Part shown: in pieces, positions 44,835-53,607 of the stretch
Layout of the letters: each line of letters begins with the position of its first letter
Numbering within the stretch: position 1 is the first letter of the stretch
Assembly (NCBI GenBank): GCA_001795455.1
Contig: MGPB01000030.1
Location: 158,896-222,895 of the forward strand
Direction: 5' to 3'
Length of the DNA stretch: 64,000 nt
DNA from: Curvibacter sp. GWA2_63_95
Lineage (GTDB): Bacteria; Pseudomonadota; Gammaproteobacteria; Burkholderiales; Burkholderiaceae_C
The notes under the pieces: generated by a model
What the model saw: the letters and a program-made list of their open reading frames with translations, nothing else
Databases searched by the model: none
What the model was told of the DNA's origin: nothing
Translations under genes and position numbers: made by a program

Positions 44835-46235
44835 GTGCCAAACGCCACCTATCGCCACACCGTGGGCAGCCGGACCTACGGCTTCCGGGACCTCAAAGAC
44901 CTCTTGGCCAAGGCCACACCCTTGCGTTCGGGCGATGTGCTGGCAGGTGTGGCGGCCCACAGCGCAGAGGAGCGGGTGGTGGCGCAGATGGTGCTGGCTG
45001 CATTGCCCCTGCCCACGTTTCTGAACGAAGCGCTGGTGCCGTATGAGGACGATGAGGTTACGCGCCTCATCCTCGACAGCCATGACGCCGCTGCGTTTGC
45101 GCCCATCCGCCATCTGACGGTGGGCGACTTCCGCAACTGGCTGCTCGGCGATGCCGTGGACAGCGCCACGCTGGCCGCCATCGCCCCCGGCATCACGCCG
45201 GAGATGGCGGCTGCGGTGAGCAAAATCATGCGCAACCAGGACCTGATTCTGGTGGCCAAGAAGTGCCGCGTGGTGACGGCCTTTCGCAGCACCATTGGCC
45301 TGGCGGGTCGCATGGCCACGCGCCTGCAGCCCAACCATCCGACCGACGACACCACCGGCATCGCTGCGAGCCTGCTGGACGGCCTGCTCTACGGCAGTGG
45401 CGACGCGGTGATTGGCATCAACCCCGCCACCGACAACGTGGCCCAGGTCGCCCGGCTGGTGCACATGATGGACGACATCATTCGCCACTACGCCATTCCC
45501 ACCCAGTCCTGCGTGCTGACGCATGTGACCAATACGCTGCAGGCGATCGAACGCGGTGCGCCGGTGGATCTGGTATTCCAGTCCATCGGTGGCACCGAGG
45601 CGACCAACCGCAGCTTTGGCCTGAACCTGGCGCTGCTGGCCGAGGCGCGCGCCGCCGCCTTGTCGCTGCAGCGCGGCACGGTGGGCGACAACGTGATGTA
45701 CTTTGAGACCGGGCAGGGCAGCGCCCTGTCTGCCAACGCGCACCATGGCATGGACCAGCAAACCTGTGAAACGCGTGCCTACGCGGTGGCGCGTGCGTTC
45801 AAGCCGCTGTTGGTCAACACGGTGGTGGGTTTTATTGGCCCGGAGTACCTGTTTGACGGCAAACAAATCATCCGTGCCGGGCTGGAGGACCACTTCTGCG
45901 CCAAGCTGCTGGGCCTGCCCATGGGGTGCGACGTGTGTTACACCAACCACGCCGAGGCCGACCAGAATGACATGGACGTGCTGCTCACCCTGTTAGGGGC
46001 TGCGGGCTGCAGTTTTGTGATGGGCATTCCGGGTTCGGACGACATCATGCTGAACTACCAGACCACCTCGTTCCACGACGCGCTGTATGCCCGCCGCGTG
46101 CTGGGCCTGCGGCCCGCACCCGAGTTCGAGGCCTGGTTGCAGCGCATGCAGATCTTCAGCGAAGCGGGTGCCGACTTTGCCTTGCATGCGGCCGTCCCCC
46201 CCGCCTTCCAAAAAGCCCTGTTGCAGCTGGCGTGA
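44835..46235 (+). CDS. eutB: Ethanolamine ammonia-lyase large subunit EutB
   Basis: B12-dependent enzyme that splits ethanolamine to acetaldehyde and ammonia. 466 residues. Typical blocks are PATDNVAQVARLVHMMDD, PTQSCVLTHVTNTLQAI and GCDVCYTNHAEADQNDMDVL. The start is a GTG at 44835 without a clear Shine-Dalgarno sequence, so it may be coupled to the permease. No reactivase (EutA) or shell proteins are encoded nearby, so this is the minimal soluble pathway. Confidence 0.94.
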   Translation: MPNATYRHTVGSRTYGFRDLKDLLAKATPLRSGDVLAGVAAHSAEERVVAQMVLAALPLPTFLNEALVPYEDDEVTRLILDSHDAAAFAPIRHLTVGDFRNWLLGDAVDSATLAAIAPGITPEMAAAVSKIMRNQDLILVAKKCRVVTAFRSTIGLAGRMATRLQPNHPTDDTTGIAASLLDGLLYGSGDAVIGINPATDNVAQVARLVHMMDDIIRHYAIPTQSCVLTHVTNTLQAIERGAPVDLVFQSIGGTEATNRSFGLNLALLAEARAAALSLQRGTVGDNVMYFETGQGSALSANAHHGMDQQTCETRAYAVARAFKPLLVNTVVGFIGPEYLFDGKQIIRAGLEDHFCAKLLGLPMGCDVCYTNHAEADQNDMDVLLTLLGAAGCSFVMGIPGSDDIMLNYQTTSFHDALYARRVLGLRPAPEFEAWLQRMQIFSEAGADFALHAAVPPAFQKALLQLA

Positions 46236-46239
46236 GCCC

Positions 46240-47079
46240 ATGAGCGACCCGCACGCCCCCGTTACCCCCAATCCCTGGTCGGGCCTGCGCCAGTTCACCG
46301 ACGCGCGTATTGCCTTGGGCCGCTCGGGCGTGAGCCTGCCTACGGCGCCGCAGCTCGCGTTTCAGCTCGCCCATGCCCAGGCCCGCGACGCGGTGCACCG
46401 CGGCCTGGACGTCGCCCAGTTGGCCGAAGGGCTGTCTGCCGCCTGGCCCGATGCGCCGCCGCCCTGCGTGCTGCTGCACAGCGCCGCACTGGACCGCAAC
46501 CATTACCTGCAGCGCCCCGATCTGGGGCGGCGGCTGGATGCCGCGTCTCTGGCGGTGTTGTCGCAGCTCTACCGGCCAGCGTTCACCGACGAGGTCCTGC
46601 AGGACCGTCCCTATGACCTGGCGTTTGTGGTGGCCGATGGTTTGTCGGCCTTGGCGATCGAACAAAATGCCGCGCCGTTCTTGCACGCCTTGCACCAGCG
46701 CATGGACGGTGAGGGCTGGCGCGTGGCGCCGCTGTGCATCGCCCAACAGGCGCGGGTGGCGATTGGCGATGAAATAGGAGCGGCGCTGGGCGCCAAGGCC
46801 GTGGTGGTGTTGATTGGTGAGCGCCCGGGTCTCAGCTCCCCGGACAGCATGGGCCTGTACCTGACCTGGATGCCGCGTGTGGGCCTGACCGATGCCAGCC
46901 GCAACTGCATTTCCAACGTGCGGCCCGCGGGGCTGGCGTATGCGGATGCCGCCTACAAACTGCACTACCTGCTCACCCAGGCACGCCAGCGCCAGCTCTC
47001 CGGGGTGGACTTGAAGGACGAAACCGCGACGGCAGCAAACGCCCTGCACGCGGGCCACGGCAACTTCCTGCTGAAGTAA
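46240..47079 (+). CDS. eutC: Ethanolamine ammonia-lyase small subunit EutC
   Basis: Small subunit that completes the B12 site of EutBC. 279 residues. The family pattern is TDARIALGRSGVSLPT near the start, LIGERPGLSSPDSMG and TRPG-like NCISNVRPAGLAYADAA at the end. The ATG at 46240 lies 4 nt after the eutB stop. Acetaldehyde made here must be handled by enzymes encoded elsewhere. Confidence 0.94.
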   Translation: MSDPHAPVTPNPWSGLRQFTDARIALGRSGVSLPTAPQLAFQLAHAQARDAVHRGLDVAQLAEGLSAAWPDAPPPCVLLHSAALDRNHYLQRPDLGRRLDAASLAVLSQLYRPAFTDEVLQDRPYDLAFVVADGLSALAIEQNAAPFLHALHQRMDGEGWRVAPLCIAQQARVAIGDEIGAALGAKAVVVLIGERPGLSSPDSMGLYLTWMPRVGLTDASRNCISNVRPAGLAYADAAYKLHYLLTQARQRQLSGVDLKDETATAANALHAGHGNFLLK

Positions 47080-47101
47080 GCCGCAGCACGCTGGGCGCAG
47101 G

Positions 47102-48019
47102 TCAGGCTGGCAAATAACCTTCCACCGACAGGTAGCGCTCGCCCGTGTCGTAATTGAAGCCCAGCACGGTGCTGCCGGCAGGAATCTCGGGCAGTTTCTG
47201 CGCGATGGCAGCCAGCGTGGCGCCACTGGAAATGCCCACCAGCAGGCCTTCTTCGCGCGCGCTGCGGCGGCCGTATTCACGCGCCGGCTCGGCATCCACC
47301 TGGATCACACCGTCCAGCAGCTCGGTCTTCAGGTTCTTGGGGATAAAGCCCGCACCAATACCCTGGATGGGGTGGGGCGCAGGCGCGCCACCGCTGATCA
47401 CGGGTGATGCGGTGGGCTCCACGGCGAAGACCTTGAGCTGGGGCCATTGGGCCTTGAGCACCTGGGCCACGCCGCTGATGTGGCCACCCGTGCCCACGCC
47501 AGTGATGAGCACGTCCACGCCCTTCGGGAAGTCCTTGAGGATTTCTTGTGCCGTGGTGCGCACATGCACGTCAATGTTGGCGGGGTTCTCAAACTGCTGG
47601 GGAATCCAGGCGCCAGGGGTTTGCTCGGCCAGTTCCTGGGCGCGGGCGATGGCGCCCTTCATGCCTTTTTCACGCGGAGTCAGGTCGAAGGTGGCGCCGT
47701 AGGCCAGCATCAGGCGGCGGCGTTCAATGGACATGCTGTCGGGCATGACCAGAATCAGTTTGTAGCCCTTGACCGCTGCCACCAGGGCCAGGCCCACGCC
47801 GGTGTTGCCCGAGGTCGGCTCGATGATGGTGGCACCGGGTTTCAGGGCCCCGCTTTTCTCGGCGTCTTCCACCATGGCCAGGGCAATGCGGTCCTTGATG
47901 GAGCCGCCGGGGTTGCTGCGTTCGCTCTTCACGAACACCTGGTGTGTGCTGCCAAACAGCTTGTTGATGCGAATGACGGGCGTGTTGCCAATGGTCTGCA
48001 GGACGTTGTCGAATGCCAT
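47102..48019 (-). CDS. cysK: Cysteine synthase A
   Basis: PLP enzyme that makes cysteine from O-acetylserine and sulfide. 305 residues. The PLP Lys is in [11 protein letters not shown], the substrate loop is [12 protein letters not shown] and the phosphate loop is [12 protein letters not shown]. It is the usual CysK length. It is divergent from the RNase P RNA gene, and a 16-bp perfect palindrome lies in the gap. Confidence 0.95.
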   Translation of the reverse strand: MAFDNVLQTIGNTPVIRINKLFGSTHQVFVKSERSNPGGSIKDRIALAMVEDAEKSGALKPGATIIEPTSGNTGVGLALVAAVKGYKLILVMPDSMSIERRRLMLAYGATFDLTPREKGMKGAIARAQELAEQTPGAWIPQQFENPANIDVHVRTTAQEILKDFPKGVDVLITGVGTGGHISGVAQVLKAQWPQLKVFAVEPTASPVISGGAPAPHPIQGIGAGFIPKNLKTELLDGVIQVDAEPAREYGRRSAREEGLLVGISSGATLAAIAQKLPEIPAGSTVLGFNYDTGERYLSVEGYLPA

Positions 48020-48088
48020 GGGGGTCTCCGGGTGGGGGAATCAGTCCCTCATTTTGGACCCAATGTTTGAATTCCTTGCGACACTTTG

Positions 48089-48104
48089 GGCATATCCATA
48101 TGCC
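48089..48104. promoter_or_regulatory. Palindrome between cysK and rnpB
   Basis: GGCATATCCATATGCC is perfectly palindromic (7-2-7). It lies about 70 bp from cysK and about 30 bp from the rnpB -10, a position suited to a dimeric regulator. The binding protein is unknown. Confidence 0.45.
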
Positions 48105-48132
48105 ATCACACGAGGTAGGCGCTCCCAGGCGC

Positions 48133-48138
48133 GATAAT
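48133..48138 (+). promoter_or_regulatory. -10 element of rnpB
   Basis: GATAAT lies 6 nt before the 5' end predicted for the RNase P RNA. A good -35 hexamer is not visible at 16-18 bp. Confidence 0.55.
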
Positions 48139-48144
48139 CGGGGC

Positions 48145-48491
48145 GTGAAGCCCGCCAGACCACCGCTGGTGCAATCTGGGAAACCAGGCACTGGAGGAAC
48201 GTCCGGACTGCATAGGGCAGCGTAGCAGTTAACGACTGTCCACCGACAAGCTGTGCACGCAAGTGCATGGCCCTAAGGTGAGGATTAGAGCAACAGAGAC
48301 GAGCCGCTTAAGTGCGGGTGAAACGGGCAATCTCTACGCGCAGCAATACCAAGTAGGCCAACGTTGACGGGGCCCCCGGAGTTGGCGGGTAGGTAGCATC
48401 GAGCCGTTTGGGTGACCAGCGGCCCAGAGTAATGGTGGTCACGTGCGGGGAAACCCGCACGCACAGAATCCGGCTTATCGGTGGGCTTCAC
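48145..48491 (+). ncRNA. rnpB: RNase P RNA (class A)
   Basis: Catalytic RNA that trims tRNA 5' leaders. Conserved pieces are in order: GAGGAACGTCCGGACT, ACAGAGACGAG, GTGAAACGGGCAATCTCTAC, AAGTAGGCCAACG and CAGAATCCGGCTTATCGG. The 5' end GTGAAGCCCGCC pairs with the 3' end GGTGGGCTTCAC, which sets both boundaries. A T-run directly after the 3' end marks termination. Confidence 0.95.
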
Positions 48492-48502
48492 ACTTTTTTT
48501 GT
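48480..48502 (+). terminator. Terminator of rnpB
   Basis: The closing helix of the RNA (GGTGGGCTTCAC arm) is followed by the T-run ACTTTTTTTGTTG. Confidence 0.6.
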
Positions 48503-48541
48503 TGTATGGTTGGGTCTTCACAGTCATTGGGAGATGAAGCC

Positions 48542-48970
48542 ATGCGACCGATTCTTGAACTGTTGGAAAAACAAGGCGGCGCCATCTGGAGCCTGAGCCC
48601 CGATGACAGCGTGTACAACGCGCTGGAAATGCTGGCCGACTGGAACGTGGGCGCACTCATGGTGATGGACGGTGACAAGCTGGTGGGCGTGTTCTCGGAG
48701 CGCGATTACACCCGCAAGATCGCACTGGTCGGGCGCTCTTCCAAGGACACCCAAGTCAAGGACATCATGACCGCGCAGGTGTTCACCGTGTCCCCCAAAA
48801 CCTCCACCGACGATTGCATGGCCCTGATGAGCCAGAACAAGATTCGCCACTTGCCGGTGGTGGATGGCAGCAAGGTGGTGGGCATGGTCTCCATTCGCGA
48901 CCTGATGGATGACATCATCAAGGACCGCGAGCAGACCATCAGCCAGCTGCAGAACTACATCACGTCCTGA
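48542..48970 (+). CDS. CBS-domain protein
   Basis: 142 residues made of a tandem pair of CBS domains (Bateman module), which usually bind adenine nucleotides and sense energy state. Visible repeats are LMVMDGDKLVGVFSERDY and LPVVDGSKVVGMVSIRDL. No enzyme domain is attached, so it is a stand-alone regulator. The ATG at 48542 follows GGGAGATGAA. In-frame codons upstream lie inside rnpB and are rejected. Confidence 0.9.
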   Translation: MRPILELLEKQGGAIWSLSPDDSVYNALEMLADWNVGALMVMDGDKLVGVFSERDYTRKIALVGRSSKDTQVKDIMTAQVFTVSPKTSTDDCMALMSQNKIRHLPVVDGSKVVGMVSIRDLMDDIIKDREQTISQLQNYITS

Positions 48971-49005
48971 ATTAGGCCCCCACGCTCCGCCGCTGCGCGG
49001 GGCGC

Positions 49006-50019
49006 TTAGAACTTCTCGTAGCCTGCCAAGAAACGCCACTGTCCCACGGGCAGGTCGGCAATCGTGACGCGTCCCAGGCGGATGCGGCGCATCGCCAGAA
49101 TCTCCAGCTTCGCTTCTGCACACAGGTAGGCCACCAGGCCGGGGTGGGAGCCCTTGATGGCAAAGCGCAGGCGACTCATCTCGGGTGTGCTGCTGCTCAC
49201 GCTGACCTTGACCGAGGGCAAGTCCAGCCGTTCATCCTTCAGCGCATAGCCAATCGGCTTGAGCGCTTCGGGCGCCACTTCGCCCTTCACCTCGACCAGA
49301 AACTCATGCTCCATGGTGCCCATGTCTTCGGTCAGTTTGCGCGTGGTGCGCCAGTCCTGGGTGAACACCACTAGGCCGCTGGCGCCGTTTTCGAGCTCGA
49401 TGTCGGCTTCCAGGTGGTTGAAATGGCGCTTGAGCACCGGCGTTTCGGTGGGGTCGTGCGCCCAATGGGTCTGGGCGTTGAGCAGGCTGCGCGCATCGGG
49501 CGGGGGCTTGCGTCCACGCACGGGTTCCACTTCCTCGGTGCCGTCGGAGTAGCCGGCGGGCTTGTTCAGCAGCAGGGTCACGCTGGTCAGGTTCAGCAGG
49601 CTGGCGTCCGCGTCTACCGTGACGGACTCCCGGTTCGCACGGTGTGCGGGCTCTTCCACCACCACGCCGTTCACGCGCACCCAGCCTCCTTCGATGTACT
49701 GCTCGGCCTCTTTGCGCGAGCAGTCTTTCAGCGCCATCACGTGTTTGGACAGGCGTTCACCGGTCTCCACCACCGGGGCTTCCACCACGGGCTCTTTGCG
49801 CGGCTTGCGAAAACGCGGCTTTTTGGTGGACGGTGCGGGCGGAGGGGGCGCTGTGGCCGGGCCTGGGCGGTAGGCTGTGGCCTGCCCTCGGGGGGCGGGT
49901 GCCGGGTGGGCCGCTGGGTGGGGCCTGGGCGCCACCGGTGCTGGCGCCACCACGGCGCGCGGCGGTTTGACGGGTTTGGTCAGTGTGGGGCGTGGAGGTT
50001 TGGAATCGGAGCTGCTCAT
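49006..50019 (-). CDS. RsuA/RluF-family pseudouridine synthase
   Basis: Predicted to isomerise a uridine in ribosomal RNA. 337 residues: a long Pro/Ala/Lys-rich N-terminus (about 1-90), an S4 RNA-binding domain (RLSKHVMALKDCSRKEAEQYI) and the catalytic domain. The catalytic loop, normally LDxxxxGL, reads LENGASGL here, so Glu stands where the catalytic Asp is expected. The ATG at 50017-50019 overlaps the stop of the MBL hydrolase gene upstream by 4 nt. Confidence 0.82.
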   Translation of the reverse strand: MSSSDSKPPRPTLTKPVKPPRAVVAPAPVAPRPHPAAHPAPAPRGQATAYRPGPATAPPPPAPSTKKPRFRKPRKEPVVEAPVVETGERLSKHVMALKDCSRKEAEQYIEGGWVRVNGVVVEEPAHRANRESVTVDADASLLNLTSVTLLLNKPAGYSDGTEEVEPVRGRKPPPDARSLLNAQTHWAHDPTETPVLKRHFNHLEADIELENGASGLVVFTQDWRTTRKLTEDMGTMEHEFLVEVKGEVAPEALKPIGYALKDERLDLPSVKVSVSSSTPEMSRLRFAIKGSHPGLVAYLCAEAKLEILAMRRIRLGRVTIADLPVGQWRFLAGYEKF

Positions 50020-50981
50020 GGCTGGCCTTCTTGGTTTTGTGGGGTGCCCGGGTTGTCCAGTGCGTAAATGCGCTCCACATGGGCCTGTAGCGAGCGTTTG
50101 GCCACCGGCCAGATGCGTGGGTCCACATCGTCGTAGGCCAGCGGCAGCCAGTCGTCCAGGCTGCCCAGCGGGTTGGCGCGCATCACTGCGGCAATTTTGG
50201 CCTCGCGCGCCAGGCGGTGGGCCTTGAGCTTGGCAATGGCATCCAGCGCACCGTCGATCACGTGGCCGTGGGCTGGCAGGATGTACTGCACGCCCAGTTC
50301 GGTGCAGGCCGCGGTCAGCGCGTCCAGCGAATCCAGGTAGTCGCGCATATTGCCGTCGGGCGGGTCGATTACCGTGGTGCTGCCGTTGAGGATGTGGTCG
50401 CCACTGAACAGCAGGCCGTCTTCCTCCAGCAGCAGGCACACATGGTTGGCCGCGTGGCCGGGTGTGTAAATCACCTGCAGCGTGTGCACGGGTTTGAGAG
50501 CACTTTGCACGTCCAGCCCAGGCAGCATATGCGCTAGCAGCTCCCGATTTAATAGCGGTCGGTCGGGGGTGAAGTCGCTGGCGGCGCGCGCCGTGGGGGC
50601 GGACGGGAGCCCCAGAATCGGCGGGCCGCCCTGGCACAGGGCCTGCAGGGGCGCCGCACCCGGCGAGTGGTCGGGGTGGGAGTGGGTGCAGACGATGCGC
50701 AGGATGTTGCCGCCGCTGCCGTCTTCAAACGCGGCGGCCTGCCACAGGCGCTGCAGGTGGTCGGCATCGGCCGGGCCGGGGTCGATCACCGTGTAGCCGG
50801 TGGCGGGCTCGCCCACCAGGTAGCTGTTGGTGCCGGGGCCGGTCATCACGCCGGGGTTGGGCGCGGTCAGGCGCAGCACGTTGCGGGTCAACGGGACGGT
50901 GCGATCGGTTTGCCAGGCGTCGATCAGCGAGGCGGCTGCGGGCAGGGTATCCGCAGGCAGGGTGTGGGTGGGTCTAACCAT
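50016..50981 (-). CDS. MBL-fold metallohydrolase (glyoxalase II-like)
   Basis: Zinc hydrolase of 321 residues. The metal motif is [10 protein letters not shown], with further ligands in [25 protein letters not shown] and LPAHGHVID. The C-terminal helical part ([11 protein letters not shown] and so on) matches LACTB2/RNase-Z-like hydrolases, but the substrate is unknown. The ATG at 50979-50981 is chosen because upstream Met codons lie across the divergent dapF promoter. It contains an in-frame interspersed element at 50509-50557. Confidence 0.83.
   Translation of the reverse strand: MVRPTHTLPADTLPAAASLIDAWQTDRTVPLTRNVLRLTAPNPGVMTGPGTNSYLVGEPATGYTVIDPGPADADHLQRLWQAAAFEDGSGGNILRIVCTHSHPDHSPGAAPLQALCQGGPPILGLPSAPTARAASDFTPDRPLLNRELLAHMLPGLDVQSALKPVHTLQVIYTPGHAANHVCLLLEEDGLLFSGDHILNGSTTVIDPPDGNMRDYLDSLDALTAACTELGVQYILPAHGHVIDGALDAIAKLKAHRLAREAKIAAVMRANPLGSLDDWLPLAYDDVDPRIWPVAKRSLQAHVERIYALDNPGTPQNQEGQP
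50509..50557 (+). repeat. Interspersed 49-bp element, copy 7 (inside the MBL hydrolase gene)
   Basis: It shares AGCCCAGG and ATATGCGC with copy 3 at exact spacing, has CTAGCAGCTCCC in the core and ends TTTAATAGCG. It encodes [17 protein letters not shown] on the gene strand, which parallels the copy-6 peptide. Confidence 0.65.
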
Positions 50982-51006
50982 GCGGGGGATGGTACGGCCA
51001 AACGCG

Positions 51007-51012
51007 GATAAT
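51007..51012 (+). promoter_or_regulatory. Candidate -10 element six bases before dapF
   Basis: GATAAT lies six bases before the dapF ATG, with no Shine-Dalgarno sequence. This suggests a leaderless transcript, as at narX. Confidence 0.4.
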
Positions 51013-51018
51013 TCGGCC

Positions 51019-51888
51019 ATGCGAATTCCGTTCACCAAAATGCAGGGCGCGGGCAACGACTTTGTTGTGCTCGACGAAACGCGCGGCCGCCTGGGCCTCA
51101 CGCCTGCGCACTACCGCTTTCTGGGCGACCGCCACTTTGGCGTGGGCGCCGATCAGATCCTCACGGTGCGTCCCTCGCCCGCCGAGGGCATCGACTTCGA
51201 ATACGTGATCCACAACGCCGACGGCAATGAGGTGGAGCAGTGCGGCAACGGCTCGCGCTGTTTCGCCCGCTTTGTGCACGACAAGGGCCTGACCACCAAA
51301 GACCGCATCCGCGTGCAGACCATGAAAGGCGTGATCGAACCACGCCTGAACGCCGATGGCCGCGTGACCGTGGACATGGGCGCCCCCGTGTTCACCCCGG
51401 CCGAGATTCCGTTTGACGACAACGGCCTGACGTTGCAGTCCATGGGTGCATGGGGAAATTGGCCTCTAGCCCTTATGGATAGTGCGCAAGCAGCTCCTCT
51501 TTTGGTAGCAACTGTGTCCATGGGTAACCCCCATGCGGTGACGCTGGTGGACGACGTGGACACCGCCCCCGTGGCCACGCTGGGCCCGGCTGTGCAGGCC
51601 AGCCCGCGCTTTCCGCAGGGCGTGAACGTGGGCTTTCTGCAGATTGTGGACCGCAGCCATGTGCGCCTGCGCGTGTTTGAGCGCGGCGTGGGTGAGACCC
51701 TGGCCTGCGGCACCGGCGCTTGCGCGGCGGTTGTCTCCGGCATCCGCCTCGGTCTGCTGGACGCCAGCGCGGAGGTGCAAACCCGCGGCGGCGTGCTCAC
51801 CATTGCCTGGGCCGGCGGCGACGCGTCTGTGTTCATGACCGGCCCCGCCACCACCGTGTTCCACGGTGAAATTGACCTTCCCGAGTAA
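51019..51888 (+). CDS. dapF: Diaminopimelate epimerase DapF
   Basis: Converts LL- to meso-diaminopimelate for lysine and peptidoglycan. 289 residues. Both catalytic Cys are present, in [13 protein letters not shown] and [11 protein letters not shown]. The start [15 protein letters not shown] is typical. The loop before VSMGNPHAV is about 11 residues longer than in E. coli, and much of it ([17 protein letters not shown]) is encoded by an interspersed element. It is the first gene of dapF-DUF484-xerC. Confidence 0.96.
   Translation: MRIPFTKMQGAGNDFVVLDETRGRLGLTPAHYRFLGDRHFGVGADQILTVRPSPAEGIDFEYVIHNADGNEVEQCGNGSRCFARFVHDKGLTTKDRIRVQTMKGVIEPRLNADGRVTVDMGAPVFTPAEIPFDDNGLTLQSMGAWGNWPLALMDSAQAAPLLVATVSMGNPHAVTLVDDVDTAPVATLGPAVQASPRFPQGVNVGFLQIVDRSHVRLRVFERGVGETLACGTGACAAVVSGIRLGLLDASAEVQTRGGVLTIAWAGGDASVFMTGPATTVFHGEIDLPE
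51461..51510 (+). repeat. Interspersed 50-bp element, copy 8 (inside dapF)
   Basis: This is the best consensus copy: GGCCTCTAGCCCTTATGG, then TGCGCAAGCAGCTCCT, then TTTTGGTAGCA. It is in the same frame as copy 5. Confidence 0.85.
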
Positions 51889-51915
51889 CCCCACCCGATC
51901 CGACAGCACCACACC

Positions 51916-52614
51916 ATGACCACACCCGTGAACCAAGCCTTGGCCAACCCCATCACCGAAGACGACATTGCCAACTACCTGGCCAACACGCCCGACTTCT
52001 TCCAGCGCCACGCCGAGCTGCTGGCCACAGTGCAGTTCACCAGCCCGCACAGCCACCGCACCGTGAGCCTGCAGGAGCGCCAGGCCGAGATGCTGCGCGA
52101 GAAGATCAAGCTGCTGGAGCAGCGCATCATGGAAATGATCCGCAACGGCAACGAGAACGTGATGCTGTCGGACAAAATTTTGCGTTGGGCGCGTACGCTG
52201 TTTCTCACTACGAACCTGGCCGACTTGCCCACGGAAATCGTGCAGGAGATCAAGGACCAGTTCGCCGTGCCCCAGGTTGGCCTGCGCCTGTGGGGCGTGG
52301 CAGACGAATTTTCCGGTCTGGGCTGTGTGCAAGGTGTGAGCGACGACGCCAAGGTGTTTGCCAGCTCCCTGACCGAGCCCTTCTGCGGCCTGAACACCGG
52401 TTTTGAGGCGGTAAGCTGGCTGGAAGAAGCGCACAACGTGAGCTCGCTGGCCCTGATTCCGCTGCGCAGTGGGCCTGCGGGCAGCGCGGCCCCCGCGTTT
52501 GGCATGCTGGTGCTGGCGTCCAGCGACGCGCAGCGCTTCAATAGCGGCATGGGCACCGAATTCCTGGCGCGCATTGGCGAGCTGGCCAGCGCCGCGCTCT
52601 CGCGCCTGCGTTAA
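51916..52614 (+). CDS. DUF484 family protein
   Basis: 232-residue cytoplasmic protein with an N-terminal helical part (ITEDDIANYLANTPDFFQRH) and a GAF-like C-terminal domain. DUF484 genes usually lie between dapF and xerC, as here, and the function is unknown. It starts 27 nt after dapF and ends 12 nt before xerC, so co-transcription is likely. Confidence 0.9.
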   Translation: MTTPVNQALANPITEDDIANYLANTPDFFQRHAELLATVQFTSPHSHRTVSLQERQAEMLREKIKLLEQRIMEMIRNGNENVMLSDKILRWARTLFLTTNLADLPTEIVQEIKDQFAVPQVGLRLWGVADEFSGLGCVQGVSDDAKVFASSLTEPFCGLNTGFEAVSWLEEAHNVSSLALIPLRSGPAGSAAPAFGMLVLASSDAQRFNSGMGTEFLARIGELASAALSRLR

Positions 52615-52626
52615 GCCCGATTGGCC

Positions 52627-53607
52627 GTGACTGCGGACGACACGGCCCTGGTCGAGAAGTACCTGGAGTACGTCCGCGTCGAAAAACGCCTGGCCATGCG
52701 CACGGTTGAGCTGTACGCGCTGGACCTGGGCAAGCTGGCGGCCAACGCCACCCAGGCCCAGGTGGCGCTGCGCGAGGTCAAAAACCACCACATCCGCCGC
52801 TGGGTGGCGCAGATGCACAGCGGCGGACGCAGCGGCCGCGGCATTGCGCTCATCCTCTCCGGCTGGCGCGGTTTCTACACCTGGCTGGGCCGCCAGGGCC
52901 TGGTGGCCAGCAACCCGGTGCAGGACGTGCGTGCGCCCAAAGCCCCCAAGCCCTTGCCCAAGGCGCTGGGCGTGGACGATGCGGTGCAGTTGGCCAACTT
53001 TGAGAGCGAGGACAACGCCTGGCTGGAGGCGCGCGACGCCGCCATGGTGGAGCTGCTCTATGGCAGCGGCCTGCGCGTGGGCGAACTGGTGGGCCTGGAC
53101 GTGGTGGCCAGCAAAGACGCCAAAGGCTGGGTTGACCTGCAGGCCGCCGAGGCCCATGTGCTGGGCAAGGGCAGCAAGCGCCGCACCGTGCCGGTTGGGG
53201 CCGCGGCTCTAGCGGCGCTGCAGCGCTGGCTGGACCTGCGCGGCCCCAGCGGCACGGCCAGCGCCGCGCCGGTGCCCGCCGCACTGGCAGACGCCAGCGT
53301 GGCCCTGTTTACGGGGCGTAACGGCACGCGCCTCACGGCGCAAAGCATATGGCAGCGTCTCAAGCGCCGCAGCCAACTGGCTGGGCTCAACACCCCGGTG
53401 CACCCGCACATGCTGCGCCACTCGTTTGCCAGCCATGTGCTGCAAAGCAGCGGCGACCTGCGCGCTGTGCAAGAGCTGCTGGGCCACGCCAACATCAGCA
53501 CCACACAGGTTTACACGCGGTTGGATTTTCAGCACCTGGCGAAGGCCTACGACGCGGCCCACCCCCGCGCGCGCCTGCGCGGCCCCAAGAAAGACGGACC
53601 CGCCTAG
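52627..53607 (+). CDS. xerC: Tyrosine recombinase XerC
   Basis: Resolves chromosome dimers at dif together with XerD. 326 residues from the GTG at 52627 (a TTG two codons earlier is the alternative). Catalytic residues are visible: Arg in GLRVGEL (about 148), Lys in [17 protein letters not shown] (His and Arg, about 258), GHANIS and the nucleophile Tyr in TTQVYTRLD (about 295). The position after dapF and DUF484 is the classical xerC context. Confidence 0.94.
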   Translation: MTADDTALVEKYLEYVRVEKRLAMRTVELYALDLGKLAANATQAQVALREVKNHHIRRWVAQMHSGGRSGRGIALILSGWRGFYTWLGRQGLVASNPVQDVRAPKAPKPLPKALGVDDAVQLANFESEDNAWLEARDAAMVELLYGSGLRVGELVGLDVVASKDAKGWVDLQAAEAHVLGKGSKRRTVPVGAAALAALQRWLDLRGPSGTASAAPVPAALADASVALFTGRNGTRLTAQSIWQRLKRRSQLAGLNTPVHPHMLRHSFASHVLQSSGDLRAVQELLGHANISTTQVYTRLDFQHLAKAYDAAHPRARLRGPKKDGPA

